Source: Anisus vortex
Taxonomy: Eukaryota; Mollusca; Gastropoda; Planorbidae
Direction of reading: 5' to 3'
Assembly (NCBI GenBank): GCA_949126835.1
Contig: OX421494.1
Location: 2,277,201 to 2,341,200, forward strand
DNA: 64,000 nt
Shown here: in pieces, positions 31,286-46,000 of the stretch
Position numbering within the stretch: the first letter of the stretch is position 1
Layout: each line of letters starts with the position of its first letter
Program-made: the position numbers and the translations under genes
Notes under the pieces: model-generated
What the model saw: the letters and a program-made list of their open reading frames with translations, nothing else
What the model was told of the DNA's origin: nothing
The model's database searches: none

Positions 31286-34200
31286 GATGAATAAAGACTT
31301 TTATTTTGGAATTTATATTCAAAGCAAGCTACGAGCACAATATACATGTCATGATTTCAAAATAAGGGATAACTGATCCAATGAATACCACTGGTGTGAG
31401 CTGCCCCATTCTAACTTCTCAGTCAGCAAAATGTTTTGCTCACCAAGCCATCCCTCCCACCCTATCCCCTTTGTAATCACACAAAATGAAAATATACAAG
31501 TACTGGTCTCATTCAAAAGTTTGCCAGAGGTTAAAACGTGCACAACACAACAATAAACTGTACAAGAACTTTGCACCAAATGAGCATTATGTAACAACCA
31601 ATGGTCAAATAACTGGCTTCAGCACATAATACAAATGGACCAAAAAAATATCACCTCTTTTCATTATGCATGCCTTCTAGCAAACTACAACCCTGTCAAC
31701 TGTTGCTACTGGCTGTAATGTGGTGATTCTCTTGATGTAATGAGCAATTTCAATTGAAGATCTTATGCACCTAACCACCTCATCACAGACAAAAAGAGTA
31801 AAAAGATATTCTTGACTAAACTAGAGCAAATATACAGTTGTACGATTATTGAAGAAGGGCAGAAATTCCCTACAACAAAGATAGGAAAGAGCAGAAGCAG
31901 TTTAAATTCCAAAATTCTAAAAAGGGAACATTTTCTAATTTTTAACAGCTACATTTTGTAGTGTATTCATTGTACAAAACAATTGCCTTCTCGCCCACTT
32001 AGAGGTTGAAAACAAAATATCCTTGGCACTGAACATTGAGAATAAGGCAGGTAAATCATTTATTATTAGTGCTGGTTGTGTATGCTGGACTAAATTTTGT
32101 ACATTTGCCTTCATTTTGAGGAGAAATTCTGGAAGAAACAAGATTTGTACAAGGTCACATTAAACTACACAATGGATGGAAATGTTATATACATGTTTTA
32201 AAACTATAATTGGGCTTAAAGGCAATTAGACTTTTTTAGAAAATCATCTAAGTTGCAGAATATGGTTGGCTCAGCCATTTCTTTTAATTTTATGTTGTGT
32301 ACAGAATATCAGATCTAAAATGTCTTGTGATACAATTCTAGCAACCTATTTCAGAGTAGTCGTTTTAGTAACACATTTGTTTTAGTAATAATAGCATCTT
32401 TGCAAATTTTAACAGTTTAAATATTAGAAGAAAGTTTAATTAGTAATCTGAAAATTTAGAGCTTGTTTTGAAATCCAACTTGTGACAGCTGAGGTAAAAA
32501 AAAAAATGTTCTTTTCATGAAAACATTTGGGGTAAAGGGAGAAAAAAGAAATCTTGTTATTTCCTGAGTTGAATACATGATGGAAGAAGTCTGCCCATTT
32601 TTAACATTGCAAGAGAGATAATGGTAGGATACAAGGAAATGTGTCTTCTAGAGTCCCTGTTTGGGAATGCCATTAACAAAAATGGAGTCATTTGAAGCTG
32701 TGGCACTTAGGTTGTTTTGTAAACAAAACATTGCTTTAATTTCAATTGAAGGAAAAAAGTAATTTAAAACAGTATACAAATTTGTGCAGAATTTTTTCTT
32801 CCCTCCCCTTTACAGCTATAATAAAACATTGAAATTTGAGAATAAAATGTAGTGTTTGATACAGCAGTTACCTTGCACAAATTAATACTGCTCATGAAAT
32901 TATTTTGATCTAGTTTTTGTTTTGTTTCCAATAAATTACTAAAGCCATGTTTTGATATGTTAACCCTTATAAAATGTTCAGGATGTCATGTGACTACACT
33001 ACACCAAGCCTTAAACAATATCACTAAAAATGGAAAGATGACTTTAATATGGTACAAACACATACATAGAAAATACTCAAAATTAAAAATGATGACAAGG
33101 GGGAATACCAAAAATAATTTATAAACCGATCATGAAATATCAGTAATAGATTTTGACATAAGCCATATCATTCATGACATTAGAGAAAAAAAAAAGTAAA
33201 CTACACCACCTCTTTACTGGCAAACTCAAGAAATGACATTAGTATACAATTATTGCACCACAAAAAGTTGAAACTGTGTAAAGTGGCATGAGAGATTGTA
33301 TAGAATTAGTTTCAATAATCACATAGATAGATTTAAAAGGATTCAATCAATAACTGTTCTAGTACCATTAGCACTAGCTATTGAACAAGAGATGTCATTG
33401 CACAACTGCTATAAATAGAGTCAAATGAAATCTAAAACTTAAACAGAACTATCATACAATTTAGATTAGTTTTGATTCATTGCTATTTATGCATACCTTT
33501 TTCTTCACAAAAAAATAATTGTACAACTAAAACACCTTTATTACTATATAAAATGTATATGAAAAGTGGTGATGGCTAGAGATTCTAACAATTAAACCAT
33601 CATTAGTCATTTTTTTAAGTACTTTTGGAGGAGAGGGGCTTTGCCAAAATTATAATACAGATGGAAATGGCAGGTGTAATACATGGCTGGAAAAAAAATG
33701 CAGCAGTTGTCAACATACATTTAGTCCCTGCTACACTTTCAACACAAAAATTCAGGGGATACGTTTTTGACGACTAGACATAAGAATTGCAGACATTTCA
33801 ATTTAAAAGACTAAATTTGCTGCCCTGTGCTGACTTGGAATCATTTTATCTTAATACTAAGCCAGGTGGCATGAGATTCTTCATTGCTGTTTACAAGCAA
33901 CTTTCTCAGAGGCATTTACCCAAGCTTATTGAAATACAATGGTGAGTTTCATCATAAATTTACACTGAATGTTTTAAGGACCAAAAGATTCCACAAACCT
34001 TACAAGCTTCCTTCTTTAGAATAGGAAAACTATTTTTTTTATATCTCAATGACTAAAAATAAAATTGATACATGTAGGAACAAAAAACAACATGGCACAT
34101 TCTTATTATAAAAAAAGATTGGTATACTAATTTTTACCACAATAATTGATGCTTATTATAGGTATATGGGAATCTATCTAATATGATTTTGGACTGTCAA

Positions 34201-37200
34201 AGGTATGTTTATGTATAAAAGACATCTAGTAAAAGAAAGGACTACTTAAAGCTCTGTCATTATTTTTTTAATACAACTTGTACGTTTATGCATAAACATT
34301 GCAAATGATCTAGCGATACATTTCTCATTCCATTGATCAGATAGTTTCAGACAGAAAAAAATATATAACAATTCTGTTTCAAAAATTTTATAGATTGTGC
34401 GAATCTTTAGGATTTTTTAATACTTCATAAAGAAGAGCATGAAATATATTATTAGCACACAAGAAAATACAAAATACATGATCTACAAATTGAGTTGAAC
34501 TTCTGCTATTATCAATGAATTCAATGTACCATAATATAAAAAAGACTATTAGAGGTGCAGCATTGTAATGAGAAGGAAATCAAATTTAAAATACATAAAT
34601 GGTTTAAAATGAAACAATATGGACATATTATGTACAACATTAGCAAAAAGGAAAAAAAAGAGGAATGATACTTTTCACACACATTCAAAACTGGTCTCAA
34701 TGGTTTACACATTTGGCTGAACATTTTTTTTTTTGTTTTTAGATTTTTTTTTTGTTTTTTAGTGTTTTTTTTTTATAGATTTTTTTTATATGTTAAATAG
34801 CATATTTTATTTCAAGGCACAAAAAGGCCTATTTATCTCACGTACCTGACATATCAAATTAACTCATTATAAATGCCTTGTTAAAACGCAATAAACCATA
34901 AATTATGTATATATTTAACAGCTGACCAAGTTTGTGTTAAATGACTAAAAAGCTATTTCTTACATAAGGTATCCTATATTTATAAAAAATTCATCAAGGC
35001 TTGATTATGTAAGTGTAACTGGGTTTATTCTTGGTGTTCAGTAAATTAAACAAATGTTTCTATAAACATTTTATCATTATATTTCTTTGAAAACTTGTAT
35101 ACAGTGTATATTTTAAATACAAAAAGAAAAAGGAGTTTGGGTTACTATATAATATGCAACTGTAAATAGTGGGATATAAATTGCCCTACCAATTTTCTGA
35201 ATGATTTATTTTGATAGTAAATGATGGGATACGGAGATATTTCTCCTGCCAGAAGAGAACTACAGACATGCACACAATATATACAGCATCCGGATTATAG
35301 TATAGAATCAATGGCACCCTAGAGGTTTATCGTTGGTTACTAAGAGACATTTTGGCTTCGCAGAAGACTAGTATTCACATGTTCAACTATGTCATGAGTA
35401 TCAACTAATTTGAAAGATGTGTGGATTTTTTATTGCATAACCCATTAGAATTTTCTTAATGTTATAAAGCAAAGAAATCAATGTTTTTAACTTGAAATTT
35501 GGTACATCTGGCAATGAGCATAAATAAAAGGCAAATTTGTAGGGTGGGTTATCACCTAATGCTCTACACATTTCAATGAATAAAACCAAGCTAAGTTGGT
35601 ATAAATAAACATTAAAAACACAAAACAAATAAATACGACAATTGGCCCTCGGTGGTTTACAAAATAATTTGTCCATAACAATCTGCAAATGCAAATCTTG
35701 ACCAAGGCAAACAATTTACATTCATTTACTGCAAGACCAGTGGTTATTATTCAAGAGCCATTATACTAAAATTACTTAAGGAACAAATAAATATATTTTT
35801 TTAACCAAATGTATCAATTAAAATAAACATTAAAGCATCACAAAAAACCCACAAATGTTTTCACATAAATACAATCAGTTAAAATGCAATCTAGTTAATA
35901 AGTTAGACCTATTCACAGTTATTAAATTTTGCAAATTTTGCTTCTGAAGCTGTAACATCATAACATTATAGAATATATATATATATATATAAATGTAGGT
36001 ATTTTTTATATATACAAAGCATTCATCAAACCATTGGAACAAAACTCAAAAAAATTACATTAACATTACAAATTTAATGTAAAAAATATGAAAAACAATA
36101 TTTCCAGAACAAATATCAAATTGGCTGCCAAATGTATTTTGATAATCACTGTATGTATTGTTCATGAGATATGACTATGCCATGTTGTTAATTTTGGGCC
36201 ATTGACATAATTCAAATAATTGTAATATACAGACAATATATTATTTTACCAAGTACTATAAATCTGTATTGGGACTGACTATCCCAGCTTACAAGCATTA
36301 TTAAATGACAGCAGCTAAGATTAAAAACTTAATGATAATCTGTATTTTAAATTGACTGTCCTGCCCATAAACAAGGTATTGTAAGGGACAGCAGTGTTGT
36401 GATTTAAATTAATAAGCCACAAATTTCAACACATCTTCAGTTGTGACAACACAAGAACAAATCTAGTACAGTGAATAATACTGCAGGAAGGAATGGTGAC
36501 AAGATCTCTTGATAAATAGGAACATGAAAATGTCATGGTCTTCAAATGCTATAGATTTATTAAAGGGTGTCACAGAACCAGACTGAGCAATACTGACCTT
36601 AAGAGAAAGAAGGATATGGTTATACTTCTGGTGATTAGGAAAAACATTTTGGAATGCACAAAAGTTTAGAAAATTAGCAAAAAGTAACACCATCACAGTT
36701 CCTTGTACAGAAATATTTGGTGGTTTGATCTTCAACTTCAGTTCACATGATCAGGAAGAGGAATAATTGCATACAAATTCATCCTTATTTGATTTTCATT
36801 ATTCAGTTAAGATTCCTTCATGCTGTACAATTTTCCACATGCCCCATACAGATCTTAACAGGTGGCTGGCTGATCCATGTTATAACCTCAAATTCAATGC
36901 TAACTGCAATTTGAAGACATTGGCAAATAATTTTTGTACTTAACCCAAATAAAACTGACTAGCAAAGGCAACTTTCATCTATGGCATAATTCAGTAACCA
37001 ATACAAAATGTTTCATTACAAATATAACCGCTCTATTTTAAAAGGCACGGCAGATTGCACATTTGGTCGATGAGGCCGTCAGCCATTGCTGTTAGGTTGG
37101 TCAAGGGAAGCATTATTGTTTCAGCTCATTTAAGATTTTTTGAAATGTTTAAAATTCCACAGGAAAAACTAACATTGAATTGTAACAAAGAATACCCAAT

Positions 37201-40007
37201 TGGATAGCTCTTTGTTTGGAGCCTATTTATCATGTCCAATGAAGTAGCATGCTTTTAGCCTTTAGCAACATTTTAGAATTTATGTTTAGGAAACAAGAAC
37301 ATTCAAGGATTGAAATAAATTCCATCCTATATTCGTTAGCAATTAAAGATATATTTATTAAGAGATATGAGCACATCAGCACCATGCATAGAAACAAAAT
37401 AATTTCAACACAAATGAAAAGTCAATGCTAAGTATGGGAGCAGCTATTTAAATAACACTAATATGGTTATGGTTAGCTAGGTGGAGAGAACATTGCACCA
37501 AATGTGACACTATTAATTTATTGAGCATGTACATGAAATATAATACATTAGTTTACATTCCTGACAATATATTAAGCATTCCGACAACAAAGTCCTTGGA
37601 TGGGGACAAACAGGCTTCATTTGTTCACATCTACAACTTTTTTTTAAAGGCTTTCAAAATAAATACAAAATGCATTGGAAAATCTCATTATTGCCTTATT
37701 ATGTATCTAATATGAATAAGCTACACGTTTTTTTTAATACAAATTTATCAATGCAATTATGACAGGTTATTTCAAGGGCGGAATTTGAAGGAAATCACAT
37801 TTGTTCATTTTTAAAACTACAAGATGTTTTCAAAAAATGTGAAAAAAAATATAAATGAAATGCTAAACTTAAGTAGCTAATGTGAGCAGCCAATCTTGAA
37901 CTAAATACTTTTGGATTTCTCTACCATGATATGTTCATAATACAGAGGTAGGTAGAGCTCTCTAATCCTACCAGCTGGTAGGTACAATCTTTGAGTTTTA
38001 ATTGTAATCCAGCTATTTACTTTCTGTACAATTACTACCCCTAAAAGAAACAATGACAAATAAAACCTTTGGAAATGTTAAAGAAAGTTATGATCATAAT
38101 TCAATAGGGTGATCAAGATTAATTTCCTGTTCTTGGCTCAACAAGAAAGAAGATGCATTCGAGAATAAGTAATAAATAAATATTTATTGGAAGGGTTGTG
38201 GGGAAAATAGTCTATTTTCTATTTGTGAACGAATATCAACAAATGAAGGCAAGTAAAGGATATGTGCAGCAATTGTAATTGAAATGACCATAAAAAGACA
38301 GTAATACTCAATGGAACACTGCATGGATCAATCACCGAGCTCTTTCGAGCACATAACAGACAACTTTCATTAAACAACAAATAGCATTAACAAGAAAAGC
38401 TTTAAGAGCTTACCAAGTCTTTGGAATATGCAAATACTACTTCAAATTTGTCTAATTACAAGAATTTTTTTTTTTAATGGAAAGGCATAATCAACAAAGT
38501 TTTACAACCCAAATCAGCCTCTGTGTTCAATGGTGATCAAAGTTTAAGTATAGACATGAGAGCAGTTCTTGTCAATTATGTTAGGAAAATACATAGACAA
38601 AATAGCTTTGATTAGAAAAATATTCAAATATGGCAAATTATTGAGACAAATGACAAGTATATTTATACATAAAATTATTCATGATATGCACAAGTTAAAA
38701 TATCACTTCTGATCTTAAGTTATATCAAATCTGGAATTTTCAGAGAATTCACACAAAGTACAATTTTAAAAATATTTCTTTTCTCAGTTTTAATGTTTAA
38801 AATAAAAAAAGCCCAAGACAATGTGATACTTTAATTTGACAAAGTTAATGAGAATGAAGGCCTCTTAAGAAGACACCAATTCTGTGTTACATGTTTTCTA
38901 ATTTGACAGCAGTAGGGTCCAATTATAATAACCTCATTAACATTCCAACAAAAAAAAAATTGCATATAACAAGAAGTGGAACTGAAGCTGTAATTTGTCA
39001 AGAGCTAATGGAAGCAGGATCACTTGCACTTATTGTGCATCAATATTGGTCTTACTACAGACAGACAATAACATAACAGGCACACTTGAGACAAATTATC
39101 ACAGGTTGCAGGCATCCTGCCATTTGAGAATTTTTTTTTTTTACTTTTTTTTTCTAATGAATAACATTTAAAAAAGAAAATAATTTAAAAACAGACCATA
39201 AAAAGCATTAAAAAAATTAGCTGATTACATGTTTAAATATAGCACACCAGTGCAATAAGTCATTAGTTATGTTTTGACATAAAATGGCAGGTAGAAGTTT
39301 TCATTAAATAAACATCACGTACATGTTAACTATGAAATACAAAATTTTACAATAATAATAATATAAACCATCAGAATGCATTTAGGTCAATGTGTGAAAA
39401 TCTTTATTATTAAAACATCTCTTTAAAAAAGGCTGTAATATTCATTCAATTACTGTTGAGGGGTGGCCATCCCATCACCACATAAGACCACAGGAATTCT
39501 GAAAGACTGGGAACCTTGATGCTAAGTACACACTTTTACATCATTTGGTAATCCATAATGTTCAACCAGGAATACCAATACAAATTACATGATAAAGAAG
39601 TATTAAAAAAAAAAGAAACTGTGAAATAGTGGACTTCTCAGAATGAGCATGTCAAGATTTGCATTAAAGAGGAGGTACCCAGACAAAGGGACCTTTGGAA
39701 CACTTAGTAAGCCAATGGATAGCACATGAGAATACCATGTACTAGAACCTAACCCGCATACAATAAATGGTAAGATTATTCAAGAGATCACATGAAATTG
39801 TGGCATAATGTTTACAGATACAACACACACACAAAAATTAAGCATTTTATAAAATACTTTCTTTTCAACTTAAACAATAAACAGAGCATACATTATGTAC
39901 AAAAATACATATTCAGTGATTAGCTTGTGGGTTTTTAACATGTTACAACTTTGTCACAGTGTACAAAAAATGTTTTGCTTACAAAAATGTAAATTCAATG
40001 ATGGTCT
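31286..40007 (-). other. Probable very long 3' UTR of TNRC6/GW182
   Basis: About 8.7 kb lies immediately downstream of the TNRC6 stop codon. There is no coding potential on either strand and no recognisable SINE or LINE, unlike every other stretch of this size in the window. On the minus strand, AATAAA at 31305-31300 is a plausible distal poly(A) signal, facing AATAAA at 31290-31295 on the plus strand. Vertebrate TNRC6 genes also have multi-kilobase 3' UTRs. The extent is an inference; internal poly(A) sites are likely. Confidence 0.5.
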
Positions 40008-43000
40008 TTACATAGATTCACTGCCTAGGATATTACTGAGTATCGGATTAGAAGTGTGGTCGGACATGTCCCATAAATTCCACGGTTCAACACCACCGGT
40101 GTTATATTTAGATAGTGGCTGACCAGTGTGCATGGAGTTACCCCATGGATCTCTACTTTGATATGGAGCAGAAGGAGGAGCTTGTGACCATGGACTTGTA
40201 TTCATGGGAGGCAAAACATTAGGCTGAGGATGTTGCATCTGGGCCACATAACGTTGGGCGTCTGATTCGTTAATGAACTCAGCAGTAATAATGGATGATC
40301 CCATGGCAAAGTTGTTCAGACGCTTTTGAGCAGTTGCAGCAGAATCTCTGCTACCATACTGAACAAGTGCCAGCTGAGCTTGAACTACATAGTTGAAATT
40401 GGTTAAGGTTCCATGTTGAGCACAAAGGGAACGCAAGGTAGAACTATCCATCTGAGAAAAAGAAAAAAAATATAGATAAAGACAAGTTCAAATAAGTTAT
40501 TCTAAAGAACACAATTGTATAGGAATTTTTCAGGTCAAACATTTTGATAAATAATTTCAACCATTCCCCCCTTGGAGTCGCCTCTACTAATTGACACTTG
40601 CAGTCGCTGATTATGGTTGTTTCATCCTGCCGCCGACTGCCACCCTGCAAGAGTTTTTGGGCCTAGGATGGTAGACTATAATAATCTTTTATCTAGAAGG
40701 AACATCTGCAAACTTTTAAGTCAAATATTATAGTCTAAATAGATCTAATAATCATACTTTTGACAATTTATTAGCCAGCACAGAAGCCTGACAAGATCAT
40801 ACTGAACTATATTGAGTTTTTAATTTCCTTTTCATTAGGTACGACCGCAGCTTGCAATTTTTTAACTAATGGTGTCTAGTCTAGTATTTTTATTACCTTA
40901 ATCTAGGTTGGGTCATCTAGTGGCATAAAAAATGTGTAGATTACACCCCTAGTCTAAAATTAAGTTTTAAAAAATCCTCATTCAACTAACAGTTTATTTA
41001 CAAATAACACAGAGCATGGGAGAGATTTTTTGTAATGCATACTTTGGTTCCAATCGCGACCGCTGGCAAAGCAAAGAGAGTGGAGAGAATGAAGTCTACT
41101 ATCCTTAGGTGGTTTACACTCCCAAAACGTAACTGGCATTTTTATTTTAAACTAAGCCGGGGCCCAGAGAGGAGGGTGGGGATGTTGGATACAAAAAGAC
41201 AAGGGAACTTTTTTTTTTCCATTTCAGACATATACTTTAAAACTTTCAGACTATTTTAGGGTTTTAAAAACAAAATTTTGACTCCAGACTTGCACACGAA
41301 CCCTGTTGTAAAGTCATTGCTTAACAACACAGAAATTAATCGGAATATTCATTACCATAACTTTTTATTTTTTTAACAACACAGTATGAGCAGAGCATAT
41401 ATGTAGTGCCATGAAGGCCTTATGCTACTGTAGTCTCCACAAAAAAAGAAGACGAGAAGAAAACATTTTATTTAACGTTATTACTTTCTAATTAAATTGT
41501 AAGCATTTTTGGACAAGTCGATTTTGTGGTAAAACAGGTCTTTAGTGGAATGGGAGGTAAATCTCAGTCATTTCCCAGAATTATTCCCATAAGCATATCT
41601 ATACCAATAATGTGTATCATCTAAAGATCGGTTTACATTGAGGAAATCACTGTTAATGTTTTTTTTTAAATAAAAGTTTTATCTTGTACACCAGAATATA
41701 CACAAACATATGGAAAGGATTTTAAAAGTTTAAATTAAGACAAACAAAGCTAATATCTTTCAATATAAAAGTCAATTGTACGTTAGTTCTTAACAGAATA
41801 ATTAAAATTTAAACAGAAATTTTCTATTGGTTCCACCTTAGTTTTAATTCAATTTTTTTTTAGTATGGAGTATAATTTTTAGATTTAATAGAAAAATTGT
41901 CAGAATAAAAAATAAGTTCTTTCAAATTATACTGTTTGGATTCATTATAGTGAAATTTACATAAACTTTTCTCATTGCATCTCTAATCCCAAAAATGTAT
42001 GAAATAATTTGTGACTAAATCATGAATATAATAAACAGGTTTTTAAAAGTTTTTCTTCCTTTACACAAAAACCTTTTTAATATAACTTTGTGCATAAAGA
42101 ACAAACATTTTTTTTTTACAAGTCTGTACCCACCACAGATATTTTTTTGCTATACAAATAAACAAAATTGACTTACCGAATTACCAATATTTTTAAGAAC
42201 AACCCAAGAACTGCCTGCACGATTGTCATTCCAGTTAGATGGTCCAACTGAAAATTATGTTGCAATAAAATGAGCTACCCACAAATTTAATAGCATGATT
42301 AACCATTAAACAATTTATAAAAAAATCAATATATATCTACCAATTAGGAAAGTTAATTATTCAAATGCTCACCTTTAGTAAATGCTGAGCTGGAAGAGTG
42401 AGGCCAAGATGCTTGTCTATTAAAGCCAGAAGATTGCCACTGTTGATTTCCTGCCTTGTTTTGAACCATTACAGGGGGAGGACGGTTTCCCAGTTGACTT
42501 AAACCTAGGCTATCATTCTTGAAACCAGATGCCCATGGACTACTGGCATTAAGCTTGTGACCATCAAGATTATTTAAAGAATCATCATGAACTCGATTTA
42601 CACTTAAAGATCTTTGAATGCTTCCTGGTGTTACGTGCGGATCATCTTCGACATTTGGGGTGGTGAGACCCTGCCATGGTTTACCAGGAATAAATTCTGG
42701 GATAACATCAGTCAGACGAGAAGGCATACCTGTCAAAATGGAAGCAGCTGATGTACTTGTGGACATTGTAAGGTCAGACTGGGCACTGGTGCCTATGCTG
42801 TCACTGGAAGACAAAGGCCAATTAGATGAAGTGGTAGACAAGTTGGATGACCATGTTTTGTCTCCAGTCATACCAAGACCTCCTGGAATAAGATTTGGTG
42901 ATGAGGATGACTGAAGCAAACCTTTTGCCCCTGATGTCTTATTATCGCCACTTTCGTCCCCTGCACCAGTTTGACCAGCTGTGCCATCTGTGGAAGAATC

Positions 43001-46000
43001 TGTAGAAGGCTTCCACTGTGATGTAAGACGGGATTGTAAGACTACATTTGCTATTTCAGAGGTGATCGCATCCAAATTATCCCCAAGATGTGGAGGTTGA
43101 CCAGATTGAGGTGCTAATAAACTAGAAGGTGGGTGAGACATATTTGGAGGCTTCTGGCTACTGAACAGGTTGTTTTGAGCTTGTTGAAGTTGTTTTTGTA
43201 AAGCTATGATTTGTTGCTTAATCTGGTTAATGATCCCTGACATCTGCTCCACCTGAGGGTTATTTTGATTGCCAGTGGCTCTTGCTTGCTGTAATAACTG
43301 CTGATGTTTAGCTACCATGTTTTGTAGGGCTGATTGCAGCTGTAAAAGTTGCTGTAGTAGGACTAATATGTTGTGTGGCAACTGGTAATTAAGTAACTGA
43401 GGAGATATAAAACCATTATTCACTGCTTGACGGAGTTGATCTAGAATTTGTTGCTGCTGTTGCTGTTGTGGTACTTGATTATTGGTATTTCCAACAGGAC
43501 CAATCTGACCCCTTGGACCAAGAGTGGGAGTAGGTGGGGCTTGCTGTTGCATTTTCTGCATGAGCTTCTGCTGCAAGCTTGAGTTAATACTGGTACTGTT
43601 GGCACTTAATCCTGAAGATGCTAAACTGCTCTGCATGAAAGGCTGATTAGGTACCTGGGAAGCTGAAAATTGAGTATTCTGCAAATTGCTAAATGGAGGC
43701 ACTTGATCAGGGCGCATATCTGTCAAGTCATCTGAACCAATGCCAGGCTGGGGCATGTAGGGTAATCTAGACTGAGATGAATTATTGGGAAATACATCCA
43801 TTTCAAGATCTTTTCTTGACAATCCACCATTTGTTGTCTTCAAATAATCTAAAATGAGATAAAATGTCATGCATTAAAAATATTAAAGAATTGATTGCTT
43901 AGATAATAAGCAAGCAGTACATTTATTTCACAAGCAATAAGTAAATTTATTTCACTTACTAAGTGCCAATTTTAAATTCAAGTTATTAACAATGAGAGCA
44001 TTCTGAGCTTCTTCTTTCTGGAAATATAGAAAATTCAAATATTTATTGGAGGACAAAAAATAATTGATGCCATAACAATTAAAAATAACATCATTTTCAA
44101 ATGGAATAATTGGCTATTTTATTAACTAACATAAAAAATTTTTTTAAAGAGCTTACTCGATATCCCATGTCCATAAGTTCTTGGAGAAGTTTAGCTCTCA
44201 TCTGATTTGGGGGGTTATTACCACTTCCCGTGTATTTAGGTGGCATTTGCTGAAAAAAGAAACATTTTTTTTGACAATTCAAATTTGATGTAATGTCCTT
44301 AAAGCAATTAATTTAAACAAAAAGTTAGAACGCAATTGATTTCAAAAACTTAAAACTAGCTTTTCTTCAACAGCTTAAAAAAGATTCAGATTAACAGTAT
44401 AATTTTTTTTTAAAGATCATGTGATATAACTATAGTACAAGTACATTAAAAAGTTGACAGCCATAAACCAAATTACAGGACATGTATACTGTTTACAGTT
44501 ACCAATGCTAGAATCTATTCATTTTCTTTTATGTTTCATGATCATTTTAAATTTATAACTATTTTTAACAGGTTTTTATGATTTAAACAGTTTTTCAAAC
44601 CTCTCTCTTGGTGTAAACAATTATTTCTTAAACAAAATTTTACTCATTTCCTTTACTTTCACCCTTTTCTGATGAAGGGGAATCAATCAATGATTACTAT
44701 TTCCACAGACCTGGCCTGTAATTTTCCTTACACCCCTCAGAGCAGCTGGGTCGTTCCAAGTACTATTATCTTGGGGTAAACCATTCCAATATCCAACTTC
44801 AACAGAATTGGCAGAAACATCCTCTGGAAATCTTCCTGACTGCAATAGTATTTCCATTCAAACATTCACATAACATATACTTTTACCTTACACACACAAA
44901 ACAATTCACAAATCAAAGTGTTCATTTCTCTTTACTTTTACTCATTGAATTAAAAGTTGAAATTTAATCTATGCCAAAATTAAAATAAAAAGTTCATTCG
45001 AAACTAAATATTTTGGAAATAAAGTATTTAATACTACTTTCTAATAAACTATTCCTATGAGCACTGTGATTGTGAAGTAAACACACCAACAACAATGCAG
45101 AATGCAAAGTGCCAGTGGAGACCACGCACAGGCTGTTAAAAAAACACAAAGTTAAAAAGGTCCTTTAGCCAAAGTACGCTGAAATTGATGATTTCATACA
45201 TAATCAAGCTTAAGGACCTTGGCATACAAGTAAGAACCATGTCTCACCTTTGCCCGTTGTGCTAAAGCCCATGAGGCCTCATCCCATCCAGCGGGTGCTT
45301 TGGGTTTGGTTCCAATGGTTCCAATAGGTGGATTCCATTGACCCTGTGTTCCGTCTGGCCATTGAGCAGGCTTTGGCTGCTGAGGTGGTACCTGAAGAGA
45401 AAGCAAAGTAATGTTTACATCCATTTTTTAAATTTTAACAAATATATAATTATTTTTTTTTATTTCCTCTCTCTGTTTACCTGTTTAAGTGCATTTGCTG
45501 TCCAAATGCTTGTCCCATCATCCACTTTTACATTGTCCTGTGTAGGATCACCCCAACCAGATCTATTTGGTGGTGGTTTATTCCAAGATTCATCTATCTT
45601 GGTTCGATTTATGTTTACATTTGAAGGATTCCACCCTTGTTTCTGACTCTCATTCCATGGTGTAACCTCTGAAGTGCCTATACCTGGAGTGTTCAGACCA
45701 GGCATGTTTTGGGGCATCATATTTGGCAGGTTGGTAGCAGGGCCACTCATACTAGGACTTGGTGGCACCATCCCTTGCATACCACCAATGACACGTCTTG
45801 TTTGATCTTCCCAACCAACTGCCTCACCATCATCACCCCATGACGATATGCTAGTCGTGCGTTGTTGATTGCCAGAATTTTCTCCCCATGAGCCAACTTC
45901 GGTTTTCTGCCCCCACATTTTGTTAGAAACATCTCCAGCCCCACCAGCAGCGCCCCAAGTTCCAAATGCTTTTGGATCGGTTCCATTTCCAACATTCCAT

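Noticed and set aside
42618..42914. Antisense open frames over TNRC6 (also 46877-47116, 45338-45646)
   Set aside because: They are shadows of the conserved minus-strand exons, with no motifs of their own.
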